Shown here piece by piece: positions 41,233 to 49,871 of a stretch of 64,000 nucleotides of DNA (position 1 is its first letter; the number at the start of each line of letters is the position of its first letter). A program made the translations under genes and the position numbers. The notes below the pieces were generated by a model. That model saw nothing but the letters and a program-made list of their open reading frames with translations. It made no database searches and was not told where the DNA came from. The stretch is taken from contig JAEZCA010000051.1 of NCBI GenBank assembly GCA_023412665.1, forward strand, positions 1 through 64,000, read 5' to 3'. The DNA comes from Bacillota bacterium (GTDB lineage: Bacteria > Bacillota > Clostridia > Acetivibrionales > DTU013).

Positions 41233-41556
41233 ATGCAGAAAAAATCACTGAAGAATCTTGATTATCTTGACAAGGGCGTCGCAATCAGCCCTGCAGCTCC
41301 AACAGTAGGAGACAAGATAACCATTCTATACGACGGGGTATTATCAAAAAATGGTGCACCTGAGATATCACTGCACCTGGGTTATGGCAGCAGCTGGGAA
41401 AATGAGCAGGATGTCCCTATGGCACGGACGGATACCTGCTACGAAGCAACTGTACCTGCTCTCAAGAATGACTATTTGAAGCTGAGCTTCAGCGACCCGT
41501 TCAATAATATTGATGATAACAATGGAAGCGGTTACAGCTTTGACATTATAAAATAA
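41233..41556 (+). CDS. Small starch-binding-type (CBM25/53-like) protein
   Basis: The 107-residue soluble protein is a single beta-sandwich. It has TVGDKITILYDGVLSKNGAPEISLHLGYGSSW, a tyrosine-rich acidic middle and a C-terminal SFSDPFNNIDDNNGSGYSFDI. This layout resembles carbohydrate-binding modules of families 25/53 found on amylases, but here it stands alone without a signal peptide. CTGGAGGG is 10 nt before the ATG. A bidirectional terminator follows. It may bind an intracellular glucan; that is inferred. Confidence 0.75.
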   Translation: MQKKSLKNLDYLDKGVAISPAAPTVGDKITILYDGVLSKNGAPEISLHLGYGSSWENEQDVPMARTDTCYEATVPALKNDYLKLSFSDPFNNIDDNNGSGYSFDIIK

Positions 41557-41558
41557 AG

Positions 41559-41587
41559 AACGGGGGCCTTTTAAAGGGCTCCCCGTT
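41559..41587. terminator. Terminator between the carbohydrate-binding gene and folT
   Basis: AACGGGG (41559-41565) pairs with CCCCGTT (41581-41587), with an inner GGGCCTTTTAAAGGGCT stretch. It serves the two converging genes. Confidence 0.8.
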
Positions 41588-41594
41588 ATCAGTT

Positions 41595-42113
41595 TCAGGC
41601 AGGTTGTTTCAAATACTCGTTTTCCAGGCTTTTTCCGACATATCTCCATATCAATGGTATGATGGCTATTTGGATAAGCGTGGTTATTCCATTCTGTATT
41701 ATCCTCGAAGGAAGTAATGCCAAAAAGCCCTTGCCGGTAAGGATAGTAAGCCAGTAGGTATTGAGCCCCAGATTTATGAATACTGATACGCACAATACTG
41801 CCAGTATTATCCTGGGAAGGGTCTTTGGTTTTTTGTATAAGAACAATCCGTAGATCATGCCCGAAAGAAAGGCATTTAATGTGAAACCGGGAAAATACGG
41901 TCCCTTAGGAGCAATTACCATTCCCATAAGATCACTGACAGCTCCGCCGATCCCTCCAATGAAAGGCCCGAAAAGCATTGAGCCAAGAGACAGCGGTATA
42001 AAGCCGAAGCTGATCCTGACAATATCGGTCTGAATAACAGGAATAACATGAGTCAACAGAACATTCAACGAAATCAGCAGGCTCATAAACACAAGAATTC
42101 TAGTCTTTTTCAT
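41595..42113 (-). CDS. folT: Folate ECF transporter S component
   Basis: The 172-residue protein has six hydrophobic segments and the S-component pattern: an N-terminal ILVFMSLLISLNVLLTHV, then ISFGFIPLSLGSMLFGPFIGGIGGAVSDL and a third GPYFPGFTLNAFLSGMIYG. Together with the upstream THF riboswitch this indicates folate (FolT type). It needs the shared energising module EcfAAT, which is not in this window. GGAGGTG is 8 nt before the ATG. Confidence 0.9.
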   Translation of the reverse strand: MKKTRILVFMSLLISLNVLLTHVIPVIQTDIVRISFGFIPLSLGSMLFGPFIGGIGGAVSDLMGMVIAPKGPYFPGFTLNAFLSGMIYGLFLYKKPKTLPRIILAVLCVSVFINLGLNTYWLTILTGKGFLALLPSRIIQNGITTLIQIAIIPLIWRYVGKSLENEYLKQPA

Positions 42114-42225
42114 AAAAAAAAGCACCTCCTTTCCTTCATAGGCACCGAATACCGAAAGACTCTCCGGCAGCGGACGCCACTTCTCAACGACACTGCGTCA
42201 CAGAAGGAAGGAAATGCCCTCATGT

Positions 42226-42326
42226 GACAGCGGAATGCGACTATTGCACCGCAAATCCTGTGGATTTTTCGTCCAGCGGCAACTTCCCGTCCAACTGGCA
42301 CTTAACGCGCAATAACCTACTCTGTC
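42226..42326 (-). ncRNA. THF riboswitch (class I) upstream of folT
   Basis: On the minus strand the motif starts with GACAG (42322-42326), followed by AGTAGG, the conserved GCGTTAAGTGCC, a hairpin, GGATTTGCGGTGCAATAG and the closing CTGTC (42226-42230) that pairs with GACAG. This is the layout of class-I tetrahydrofolate riboswitches. It would shut off folT when reduced folates are abundant. Confidence 0.88.
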
Positions 42327-42343
42327 ATTTTTGAAAGTTATGT

Positions 42344-42373
42344 CAGAGGGCATCCGTTTTAGTATGCCCTCTG
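42344..42373 (-). other. Leader hairpin before the THF riboswitch, with an alternative partner
   Basis: CAGAGGGCAT and ATGCCCTCTG form a perfect 10-bp stem at the 5' end of the predicted folT transcript (42344-42373). The downstream arm can also pair with GAGGGCAT at 42214-42221, beyond the riboswitch, since ATGCCCTC occurs again there as its complement. The two pairings exclude each other and could link leader folding with the expression platform; that role is inferred. Confidence 0.6.
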
Positions 42374-42379
42374 AATAAT

Positions 42380-42408
42380 ATTATAGATTAAGATTCTTAA
42401 GTATTCAA
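42380..42408 (-). promoter_or_regulatory. Promoter of folT
   Basis: On the minus strand TTGAAT (42403-42408) and a perfect TATAAT (42380-42385) are 17 bp apart. The start point falls just before the leader hairpin. Confidence 0.85.
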
Positions 42409-42425
42409 TGATAATTTATGTTTAT

Positions 42426-42680
42426 TCATGGCTTAGTAACCCTTTCAAGATGCTCGAGATATCTCATTGCCTCAGTATCCGATTTTCCGCACATCTCATC
42501 GGAAGGCTGCAGCCCTTTACACACATCAGGTCTCTCAGGCTTTCCGAACAGCATGCATCTGTTATCCTCCGTAAGTTGAGTACATCTGACACCCGCAGGC
42601 TTGCCATAGGGCATACCCGGTATCGGTGAAGAAATAGATGGAGCAATACAGCAAGCGCCACATCCCGGTCTGCAATCCAT
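42426..42680 (-). CDS. YkgJ-type cysteine-cluster protein
   Basis: The 84-residue protein starts MDCRPGCGACCIAPSI, with the YkgJ-type cluster C-x3-C-x2-C-C, and two further cysteine sites at CTQLTEDNRCMLFG and DVCKGLQPSDEMCG. The pattern fits a zinc or iron-sulfur binding fold of unknown function. The ATG at 42680 follows AAAGGGGG; an upstream ATG 11 codons earlier has no site. Confidence 0.85.
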   Translation of the reverse strand: MDCRPGCGACCIAPSISSPIPGMPYGKPAGVRCTQLTEDNRCMLFGKPERPDVCKGLQPSDEMCGKSDTEAMRYLEHLERVTKP

Positions 42681-42746
42681 AAAATACCCCCTTTCGCAAT
42701 AACAAGTAGTCATGCTCTCCTGGTAGGGACTGCTGCCGGCAGTAAA

Positions 42747-42983
42747 TTACTTGTTCTTTGATGTGATAGTGACTGTTTGGGTTATACCGTCCCATGTTAC
42801 GTCCGCGTCAAAGCTCTCAGCAATAAAACGTGCAGGTACCATAGTCCGTCCTTTATAAGATATCGGTGCGACATCCAGCGGCTTAACCACACCGTTGACA
42901 GTTGCATTTTTACTATCCAATTTCAATACAATAACAGTACCATCCTTTTTAGCTGTTATTGTCCTGGCAGCACCATCCCACTG
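42747..42983 (-). pseudogene. Remnant of a copper amine oxidase N-terminal-like domain gene
   Basis: The minus strand encodes about 79 residues of a Cu-amine-oxidase-N1-like (stalk) repeat: a tryptophan-led DGAARTITAKKDGTVIVLKL half, then YKGRTMVPARFIAESFDADVTW, which is diagnostic, and a stop codon at 42747. No ATG, GTG or TTG and no ribosome-binding site precede it, and a stop lies a few codons upstream. The 5' part and any signal peptide are missing, so this is a truncated remnant in the 421-bp gap before valS. I see nothing else in that gap. Confidence 0.75.
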
Positions 42984-43101
42984 GATAATAATATGTAAAT
43001 ATATTGATTATTATAGCATTGGTAAATTAACTTTTACTTGTTTATAATCTTCGACTCAGCCAACAGACTCCTGATTGCCTGTGCCGGTACTCCATCTTCT
43101 T

Positions 43102-45471
43102 TCAGCAAAGCTTGATCTTCTTAGCTCTGCAGCACGCTCTCAGATCCGGGATCGTCTTAAGGAAATACTCTCTATATTGTTCTTCCGCTCTTATTGTCAT
43201 CTCTTCTATCTCGGCCTTCATTGAAAGAGACCTCTCTGACTTGATCTTCCTCGTTTCGGCAATAGCCTCTTTCAGCCTTTCTCCAAAGCCAATAAAGCTC
43301 TTATCTATGGCGGATACCTTTTCCCACTGTGTTGTATGCAATGAAATTTGATTTTCACACTGTCTGAAGAACTGTTGATATATATACTCTGTTATATGAG
43401 GTACATAGATGGCATACATTTTCAGCAATTCCAGCAGGCAGTCATACAGCGCCCTCTGGGCGGATCTTCTCTCTTCGTGACCGTGTATTTCCGGTTGATA
43501 AAGCCTTTCCTTTACGATTTCCAGATAATAATCGCAAAAATCCTTCCAGAAGAAATCATCAATAACATGGCGCGCAGGCCCGACTTCATATTGGTTCAAC
43601 AGGTCTTCAGCCTCAAGCATTGTTTGTCTACAGCGCTCCCGTATCCATCTGTCAACCGGCAGCATTTTGACTTCTGCAGCAGGATCAAAATCCTGTAGAT
43701 GTGATATGGAAAATGCCGCTGCATTCCAGAGCTTTGTAACAAATCTTCTTGCAATTCCGAGCTCATCCTGCGAAAAAAACGTATCAGTCCCCAACCTTGA
43801 ATTAGCCGACCAGTATCTGATAACATCAGCAGAGTGCTTTTTAATAAGTGTGGCTGGTGCTGTGTCAGAATTATTTTTGGACTTGCTGATTTTTTCACCT
43901 TTTTTTGCTAGCACAAACCCACAGATCATTATATCCTTCCATGGGATACTGCTTGTATGATAAAGACTTTTGACAATCGTATAAAATGCCCAGGTACGTA
44001 TGATTTCATGTGCCTGAGTCCTCATGCTCATTGGCAGAAGCTTACTGCCAATATCATTATCCTCTCCCCACTTCGCGTTGATTTGTGGTGTTACAGAGGA
44101 TGTTGCCCATGTATCAAGGACAGCACTTTCCGCTGTAAAATCGCTGCATCCGCAGGAGCATGCGCTGCAAGGCTTGCTTTCCAGCGGATTTACAGGAAGC
44201 TGTGACTCGTCTGCAGTTATGGGCTTTCCGCAGCGATCGCAGTACCAGACCGGGAAAGGAACTCCAAAATAGCGCTGGCGTGATATGCACCAATCCCATT
44301 TGAGGTTTTCGACCCAAGTAATATACCTGTCCTTCATATAGGCCGGATACCAGTTTATCTTTTCGGCCGCTTCAAGGTACAGCTCTTTATTTGATAGTAT
44401 ATCGATATACCATTGCCTTGATGGGATTATCTCTGTTTCCTTCCCGCAGCGTTCATGGACAGCTACTGTATGGGTTGTTATTTCGGACTTGATAATAAGT
44501 CCTTTCTCATCGAGCAGACGCAGGATCTCTTTTCTGGCCTCATATATTTTCATATCTGCCAAGTAAGGAACACTGCTATCCATTGTTCCGTCAGGCAATA
44601 TAACCTTCCTGTATGGAAGCTCGTGTTTTTCATACCACTCGGCATCAGTACTGTCTCCGAAGGTTGCACACATAACTATTCCGGTGCCTTTATCTCTGGC
44701 TACCTTCTCATCAGTTAAAACCGGTATCTCATACTCATATAGAGGGACACGGACATTCATACCGGCGTATCCTGAGTATCTTTCATCCTCAGGATGAACA
44801 AACAAGCAAACGCATCCATACAGAAGCTCAGGACGTGTTGTGGCAACAATAAGGCGTTCTTTGCTATCCGTGGTCTCAAAGGGTATATAATTGAACGTGG
44901 TATCTTTTTGTGCAGTGTCAAGCTCAGCCTGTGCTATCGATGTCCTGCATTCGGTACACCATAATACCGGCGACTCCTTCATATATGCCTTTCCATCCTT
45001 GAACAGCCTGATAAAAGAGCGCTGGGATATCCGCTGAGCCTGGGGACTTATTGTTTCATACTGCAGCGACCAGTCTACAGAAAACCCCAATGACTGCCAC
45101 AATTCTTTGAATTCCTTTACGTATTTCTCCGTTGTTTTCATACATTTTTTTATAAAACCGCTTCTTGGCATATTTTTCGCAACTATGCCCTCATCCCTTT
45201 CCACAAGCCTTTCTGTCGGCAGGCCATTGTCGTCGAAACCAAAGGGGTAGAATACATTCATACCCTGCATGCGTTTATATCTCGCAATCATTTCCGCCTG
45301 TGCATATGAGAATATATGCCCTATATGAAGACTTCCGCTGACTGTCGGCGGCGGAGTATCTATAGAATATATCTCCCTGTTGCAATCCGGATCGAACCTG
45401 TAAACGCTATTCTCCTCCCAGAAGTGCTGCATTTCCTTCTCTGTTGTTTCAAAAGCATAAATCTTGTCCAT
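43102..45471 (-). CDS. valS: Valyl-tRNA synthetase
   Basis: ValS charges tRNA-Val. The 789-residue class-I synthetase has the HIGH-type motif SGSLHIGHIFSYAQ, an editing domain with IVATTRPELLYGC, the KMSKS-type motif KKGEKISKSKNNSDT and a tRNA-binding C-terminal helical bundle. It lacks the long coiled-coil arm of the usual bacterial ValS and is closer to the shorter archaeal-like branch. GGAGG is 7 nt before the ATG. A T-box leader controls it. Cysteine-rich DRCGKP and CSACSCGCS suggest a bound zinc. Confidence 0.95.
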   Translation of the reverse strand: MDKIYAFETTEKEMQHFWEENSVYRFDPDCNREIYSIDTPPPTVSGSLHIGHIFSYAQAEMIARYKRMQGMNVFYPFGFDDNGLPTERLVERDEGIVAKNMPRSGFIKKCMKTTEKYVKEFKELWQSLGFSVDWSLQYETISPQAQRISQRSFIRLFKDGKAYMKESPVLWCTECRTSIAQAELDTAQKDTTFNYIPFETTDSKERLIVATTRPELLYGCVCLFVHPEDERYSGYAGMNVRVPLYEYEIPVLTDEKVARDKGTGIVMCATFGDSTDAEWYEKHELPYRKVILPDGTMDSSVPYLADMKIYEARKEILRLLDEKGLIIKSEITTHTVAVHERCGKETEIIPSRQWYIDILSNKELYLEAAEKINWYPAYMKDRYITWVENLKWDWCISRQRYFGVPFPVWYCDRCGKPITADESQLPVNPLESKPCSACSCGCSDFTAESAVLDTWATSSVTPQINAKWGEDNDIGSKLLPMSMRTQAHEIIRTWAFYTIVKSLYHTSSIPWKDIMICGFVLAKKGEKISKSKNNSDTAPATLIKKHSADVIRYWSANSRLGTDTFFSQDELGIARRFVTKLWNAAAFSISHLQDFDPAAEVKMLPVDRWIRERCRQTMLEAEDLLNQYEVGPARHVIDDFFWKDFCDYYLEIVKERLYQPEIHGHEERRSAQRALYDCLLELLKMYAIYVPHITEYIYQQFFRQCENQISLHTTQWEKVSAIDKSFIGFGERLKEAIAETRKIKSERSLSMKAEIEEMTIRAEEQYREYFLKTIPDLRACCRAKKIKLC

Positions 45472-45513
45472 AGTGATACCTCCTTTTTTTGTCGAACACA
45501 TTCAAAATACAAA

Positions 45514-45559
45514 TAAAAAATCCGCCTTAGGTTTGATTTTTTATCAAACCCAGGGCGGA
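45514..45559 (-). terminator. T-box terminator before valS
   Basis: TCCGCC...GGTTTGAT and ATCAAACC...GGGCGGA pair around a TTTTTT loop (45521-45559), followed on the minus strand by ATTTTTTATTT. It competes with the T-box antiterminator. Confidence 0.88.
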
Positions 45560-45820
45560 AATCATTTTCCGTGGTACCACCTGTGTTCAGATCGTTTGAT
45601 CTGCACTCTGCCGATACAGGACATCATATGATGATATCCGATACCGCTTTCCCCGTAACGGTGGAAATCTCCGTTGAAGCCTACTCGGCTGCTGCCTTTC
45701 GGTTCACTGCTCAAAGGCTACTTCCATACACCCCTCATGAAGATTCACACCGGCCATCTTCTCTCTTAGCTTCAGGATAGTATGTACTCCTCCTCGTCAA
45801 AGCCATTTTGTCTGTGTTCG
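45517..45820 (-). ncRNA. T-box leader of valS
   Basis: The invariant antiterminator sequence GGTGGTACCACGG is at about 45567-45579. The upstream Stem I region has GACGAGGAGGAGTACATA and CTAAGAGAGAAGATGGCCGGTGTGA, and a plausible specifier GTA (Val) in GGAAGTAGCC. Uncharged tRNA-Val should stabilise the antiterminator and let valS be transcribed. The specifier assignment is by position and not folded. Together with its promoter this fills most of the 415-bp gap between valS and the glycosyltransferase. Confidence 0.9.
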
Positions 45821-45828
45821 TTTATAAC

Positions 45829-45857
45829 ATAATAAACCCGGATTTTTTATATGTCAA
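45829..45857 (-). promoter_or_regulatory. Promoter of the valS T-box transcript
   Basis: On the minus strand a perfect TTGACA (45852-45857) and TATTAT (45829-45834) are 17 bp apart, just upstream of the T-box. Confidence 0.88.
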
Positions 45858-45886
45858 TAAACAATTATGCTAAACGCAGTATGTAC

Positions 45887-47266
45887 TCACAAATATCTGT
45901 CTAATTTCTGCCATATAGTATCCTTCACCTCTTGCACACCCTGACGAAGCTCCTGCCTTCGTAATTCTATCTTTTCGCGGCCTGTACGCAGCTTCTGGCC
46001 GACATCATCATAAAATGAACCAACGCGTCCAAGAGCTCCCATAAGTTCACCCTGTGCCTTGAAAAAGCCGTCGAGCGGCTGAGTATTCCGGTTATACTTT
46101 CCGGAGCGATAGCGATCGATCACTGTCTGGTAGCGGTCATAAGCACATGCCACTGCACTCTCCCATGAAACATATAGTTCCCTGCCTGCACTCATCCCGA
46201 CACGAATCATCGCCTCACGGTTATTACATAGCTCTGTCAGGCAAGCAGCAAGCGAATCGGCTGTTTTCTCAATTAGGAAGCCACTCTGCCCATCCGCGAC
46301 ACCCTCTGCTGCAGAGCTTTCCGCCACAAGTACCGAGGCCAGATCACACGCCGCAGCTTCACGAACCACAAGACCATTTGTATCAAAAGTCGATGGAAAT
46401 AGGAACAAATCTGCGCGCGAGTACCATGCCCGTATTGTTTCCCGTTCCAGAATCGCTCCTGTGAAGAAGCATACATCATCAAGTCCAAGCTCGTGAGTAT
46501 AATTACGTATTTCTTTTCCATCGCTGCCATCACCTATAAAGACCATTCTGAAATCAGTGCTTTGTGTACGTATTTTTGCTAGCGCGTCAAGTATGATACG
46601 AAGGCCTTTATACCACATAAGCCGGCCTACAAAAAGAAACACAGGCACGTGCCGAGGTAAATCATAGCTTTTAGTCACTTCATATATCTGTTCTTTTCCG
46701 GCTTTTCCCCGTGGCATATCTACACCATTTTGCATAACGATATAGTCACCTTCATAGCCCAGAGAACGTAGATTTTCACCTGCGCCATGGCTTACGACCC
46801 AGACCTCATCACAAGCACTTATATTCTGTACCAAAGCACGGATACTGATCTCCTGCAGCAGCTTGCTGCGAATGACTTTTTCAATATCAATATCAAACTT
46901 TGTATGGTATGTTAGAACAACAGGTGCATCCAGAACTTCCCGCAATCCTCTGGCAAGCATGGTAGAGGCTATCGGACAGTGGCTGTGCAATACTTTAACC
47001 CGTTCTGTGGCCAGGCGTCTTGCCACCTCAGGGGAGAATGGAAAACCTGCAACATATCCAACTAATTCCCTTACATCTATACCAGGGTAACGCACAACCG
47101 GGAACGTATATTTACTGTCATCCGCTTCCGGATATGCGGGAGTTACGACTACTGCGTGTCCATGATTCATTTCAATCTGTGAGGCATAGTTTGACACAGC
47201 ATTCGCCACCCCATCTATGAGAGGTGGGAATGAATCGTTTAGAAGGCAAATGGTATGCTTATCCAT
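45887..47266 (-). CDS. Glycosyltransferase family 4 protein
   Basis: The 459-residue protein is a GT-B, family 4 transferase. Its N-terminal DSFPPLIDGVANAVSNYA contains the nucleotide-site glycine-rich turn, HSHCPIASTMLARGL follows, and the C-terminal half has FLFVGRLMWYKGLRIILDAL and LFLFPSTFDTNGLVVREAAAC with the catalytic E-x7-E type pattern. Closest in type are diacylglycerol glucosyltransferases, but the acceptor cannot be fixed. A coiled C-terminal tail (about 410-459) suggests membrane association. The start lies 8 nt after GGGGAGA. It is a single gene upstream of the valS unit. Confidence 0.88.
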   Translation of the reverse strand: MDKHTICLLNDSFPPLIDGVANAVSNYASQIEMNHGHAVVVTPAYPEADDSKYTFPVVRYPGIDVRELVGYVAGFPFSPEVARRLATERVKVLHSHCPIASTMLARGLREVLDAPVVLTYHTKFDIDIEKVIRSKLLQEISIRALVQNISACDEVWVVSHGAGENLRSLGYEGDYIVMQNGVDMPRGKAGKEQIYEVTKSYDLPRHVPVFLFVGRLMWYKGLRIILDALAKIRTQSTDFRMVFIGDGSDGKEIRNYTHELGLDDVCFFTGAILERETIRAWYSRADLFLFPSTFDTNGLVVREAAACDLASVLVAESSAAEGVADGQSGFLIEKTADSLAACLTELCNNREAMIRVGMSAGRELYVSWESAVACAYDRYQTVIDRYRSGKYNRNTQPLDGFFKAQGELMGALGRVGSFYDDVGQKLRTGREKIELRRQELRQGVQEVKDTIWQKLDRYL

Positions 47267-47855
47267 TGTAGTTCTGACTCTCCCCTTAAAAATTGTTCAC
47301 TCTTATCTTTTGAAGCATCTGTTATCAATCCAAAAGATATATATTATATATACGATTTTATTACTGTAAATACTTACTTTTAGAGTATAAAATGATACGG
47401 TAACTAATGCAATAGTATCAAACCTGACAGATCCGATTTGTAAGGGGCGGTCGTCTGAATCGGCGACAATACAGCGACAGACGATTGGCAAGTTCCAAGT
47501 GCATTCATGCGTGAATGTTAATTTACACCTGTTTGTGCTGATTGTCGATAGTGTCGATACCTGTTCTGTATTCATCCTTCCATTTGAAATACATTAAAGC
47601 CCCCATTTAATATACCTATACTTTTTATTGTAAATTTTAAATAAAATATGGTATTATATAAAACAAATAGTAAAATTAGAGGAGGGTTGAATAATTTACA
47701 TAAGAAAATTTACAGCAATAGTTGTGAATAGAAACTAATACTCAGCTATCCTGAGAAAAAAGGTTTTACGAGTTAGGCTATAAACTTGTGATGAGACGTA
47801 GCCTGCTCTGGATTAACATGGCCCACCCGATAAAAGATAAGGAGGATTTGACAAC
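47267..47855 (+). other. 589-bp intergenic region before the S-layer gene
   Basis: The region holds a promoter (47628-47657) and a 200-nt untranslated leader ending in the S-layer ribosome-binding site (AAGGAGG). The proximal part (47300-47600) shows open stretches on both strands without a ribosome-binding site, so I call no gene. The leader has hairpin-prone segments around TAGGCTATAAACTTGTGATGAGACGTAGCCTG (about 47775-47806), whose arms TAGGCTA and TAGCCT pair. I recognise no riboswitch class there. Confidence 0.6.
47628..47657 (+). promoter_or_regulatory. Likely promoter of the S-layer gene
   Basis: TTGTAA (47628-47633) and TATTAT (47652-47657) are 18 bp apart in an A/T-rich context. The transcript would have an untranslated leader of about 190 nt. 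Confidence 0.6.
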
Positions 47856-49715
47856 ATGAGAAATCTCAGAAAGTTAACTACAGCCGTATTAGCAATTGCA
47901 TTAGTGCTTACTTCTATGACTGCTGTATTCGCAGCTGATTCAGCTGCAATTGCAAACGCTGACAATGCTGTAATGCTAAAAGATCTGGGTCTTTATTCAG
48001 GCCAGGATGCAAACGATCCTAAAGTTGGTTTAGAAAATGCATTGACTACACAGGATTCATTAATATTTTTAGCAAAATTATTCGGTTACAACGAGGCTGC
48101 TAATGCTTTAACAGCTGACCAAGTATCTCAAGCATTAGCTAAATTTGATGATGCTGCCAGTATATCAGATTATGCTAAGAATGTAGTTGCATACTCAGCA
48201 GCAAATGGGATTTTGAACGGTATGACAGATGGTAAAAAATTCTTTGTTGGCGCTAAGGATACTGTTACAGCTGCCAGATTTGCTACATTTATGCTCAAAC
48301 AAATGGGTTATACGGTTGCAGATTACAAACAATCAGTTGCTAAGCTTGCAGAAACTAAAGGAAGCAAGGTTGATGCAGCTTTAGCTGGTGACTTAACTAG
48401 GGATGATGCAGTCGGCTTTATGTATGGTGCTCTTACTGCTGAAAAAGCTAGTGGAAAAACAGTTATTGCTGATATAGTTGGTGACAACGCTGATTTAAAG
48501 AAAAAGGCTGAAAAAGCTGGTTTGATAGCAGCAGAACCGATTCAGAGCAGTGGATCAACAAGCAGTTCAAATGACGGTGGTTCAACAGGCAATACTGGTG
48601 ATAATACACCACCAGAAATAGATAAAGATGATTGTCGTGTAGTTCAAGCTGATGGAAAGATTTATTTAAAATTCAGCGAGCCAATGAACGAATCACAGAT
48701 GACCGCTAAATCGAACTATATGGTTCAGCCAAAGGATAGTGCTGAATTGCGTGTATTAGATGAGGATGATACTATTTCCAGGATAACAGAAAGGGTTGTT
48801 CTCATTGACTTAGACGAAGAGGTTGATTCACCTGATGTAAAAATTGCACCAATCATTGACCTGGCAGGAAATAGATTGTTTCGAAGCGTTGAGTCTGTTA
48901 CATTAATGGATATTGATGCAGAACTAGAACCAGAAGTAGAATTAGATAGCGCAGAATTAACTGCATCAAATAAGCTTAAAATTGTTTTTAACACAGAGCT
49001 ATATACATTTAACTATTCTGATGTTGAAATAAGTGCAGTATATTCATCTACTACTGAAAGTGCTATTAAATTTTCTTTAGAATCACAGAATGTTAATAAT
49101 GAAGGTAATACAGAGATAGTATTTACTCTCGATGATGTTATGAATACTGACGCTACATTTACTTTTACTGATGCTTATGAAAATCTATATACAGCACCAG
49201 TATATATAATTACAAAAGCTGCTACATCATCAACATCAGTTTTTGGTACAAAATTAAAACCATCACAAAAAATAGAAGTTGCAGATAAAGCTCCTCCAGA
49301 GGTAGCAAAGTATATGTTCAAAGGTGATAGCGAAAAAACTCCTCAAGTATACATCTTCGGTTTTTCAAATGATGAAGGTACCTACATTGACCCAAGTGAT
49401 AACGATGATAAGCTAGAGAAGGATTCTACTGCATATGTATCAATTACATTTACTGAGCCTATGGATATCGCTTCTATGTCAAGACTTTCATTCACAGTTG
49501 ATGGATATAAAGTAGTAGATGTTTTGTGGGATGATACAAATGGAAACGCAATACAAGATGATAAAGAATATATCTTATTCATCAAAGCTAAAGAAGACAA
49601 TACTCCAGCTAGAACATCTGTAACTCTATTTTACAATATCGCTGATAAAAAGGATAATGAAATGGCATCAGGTTCAACTTGGACAATAAGAGATATAGCT
49701 GATTATGTACGTTGA
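47856..49715 (+). CDS. S-layer-type surface protein with SLH-like and Ig-like domains
   Basis: The 619-residue secreted protein has a signal peptide (1-26, ...MTAVFAADS). SLH-like repeats cover about 35-225: AVMLKDLGLYSGQ, NVVAYSAANGILNGMTDGKKFF, AARFATFMLKQMGY and DLTRDDAVGFMYGAL. A Ser/Gly/Thr linker follows, then two or three Ig-like (SbsA-type) domains, e.g. KIYLKFSEPMNESQMTAKSNYM and STAYVSITFTEPMDIASMSR. Codons are much richer in A and T than the neighbours (aga, gat, aat, tta), unlike the genes around it. GGAGG lies before the ATG. It is probably a main or accessory cell-surface layer protein. Confidence 0.88.
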   Translation: MRNLRKLTTAVLAIALVLTSMTAVFAADSAAIANADNAVMLKDLGLYSGQDANDPKVGLENALTTQDSLIFLAKLFGYNEAANALTADQVSQALAKFDDAASISDYAKNVVAYSAANGILNGMTDGKKFFVGAKDTVTAARFATFMLKQMGYTVADYKQSVAKLAETKGSKVDAALAGDLTRDDAVGFMYGALTAEKASGKTVIADIVGDNADLKKKAEKAGLIAAEPIQSSGSTSSSNDGGSTGNTGDNTPPEIDKDDCRVVQADGKIYLKFSEPMNESQMTAKSNYMVQPKDSAELRVLDEDDTISRITERVVLIDLDEEVDSPDVKIAPIIDLAGNRLFRSVESVTLMDIDAELEPEVELDSAELTASNKLKIVFNTELYTFNYSDVEISAVYSSTTESAIKFSLESQNVNNEGNTEIVFTLDDVMNTDATFTFTDAYENLYTAPVYIITKAATSSTSVFGTKLKPSQKIEVADKAPPEVAKYMFKGDSEKTPQVYIFGFSNDEGTYIDPSDNDDKLEKDSTAYVSITFTEPMDIASMSRLSFTVDGYKVVDVLWDDTNGNAIQDDKEYILFIKAKEDNTPARTSVTLFYNIADKKDNEMASGSTWTIRDIADYVR

Positions 49716-49871
49716 CATCAGTAATAGCAGATTGCTGGAGCAGTGGCATGCCAGTCGTACGCTGGTGTGAAATGCAGTCTGACGGGAGAGATAAATCGCG
49801 CTCCAAAGAAAATCGCGCTCTAAACTGCGCCAAATCTGGGCAAGACAAGAAAAAACCGGGTTAAAGCAGTC

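Noticed and set aside
47303..47575. A 90-codon minus-strand frame before the S-layer gene
   Set aside because: It has no ribosome-binding site, no recognisable motif and an unlike codon pattern. The opposite strand is open too, so I treat it as noncoding.
47683..47740. A possible 14-codon leader peptide after GAGGAGGG
   Set aside because: TTG directly abuts the SD-like sequence with no spacer, and no attenuator follows. The evidence is too weak for a leader peptide.
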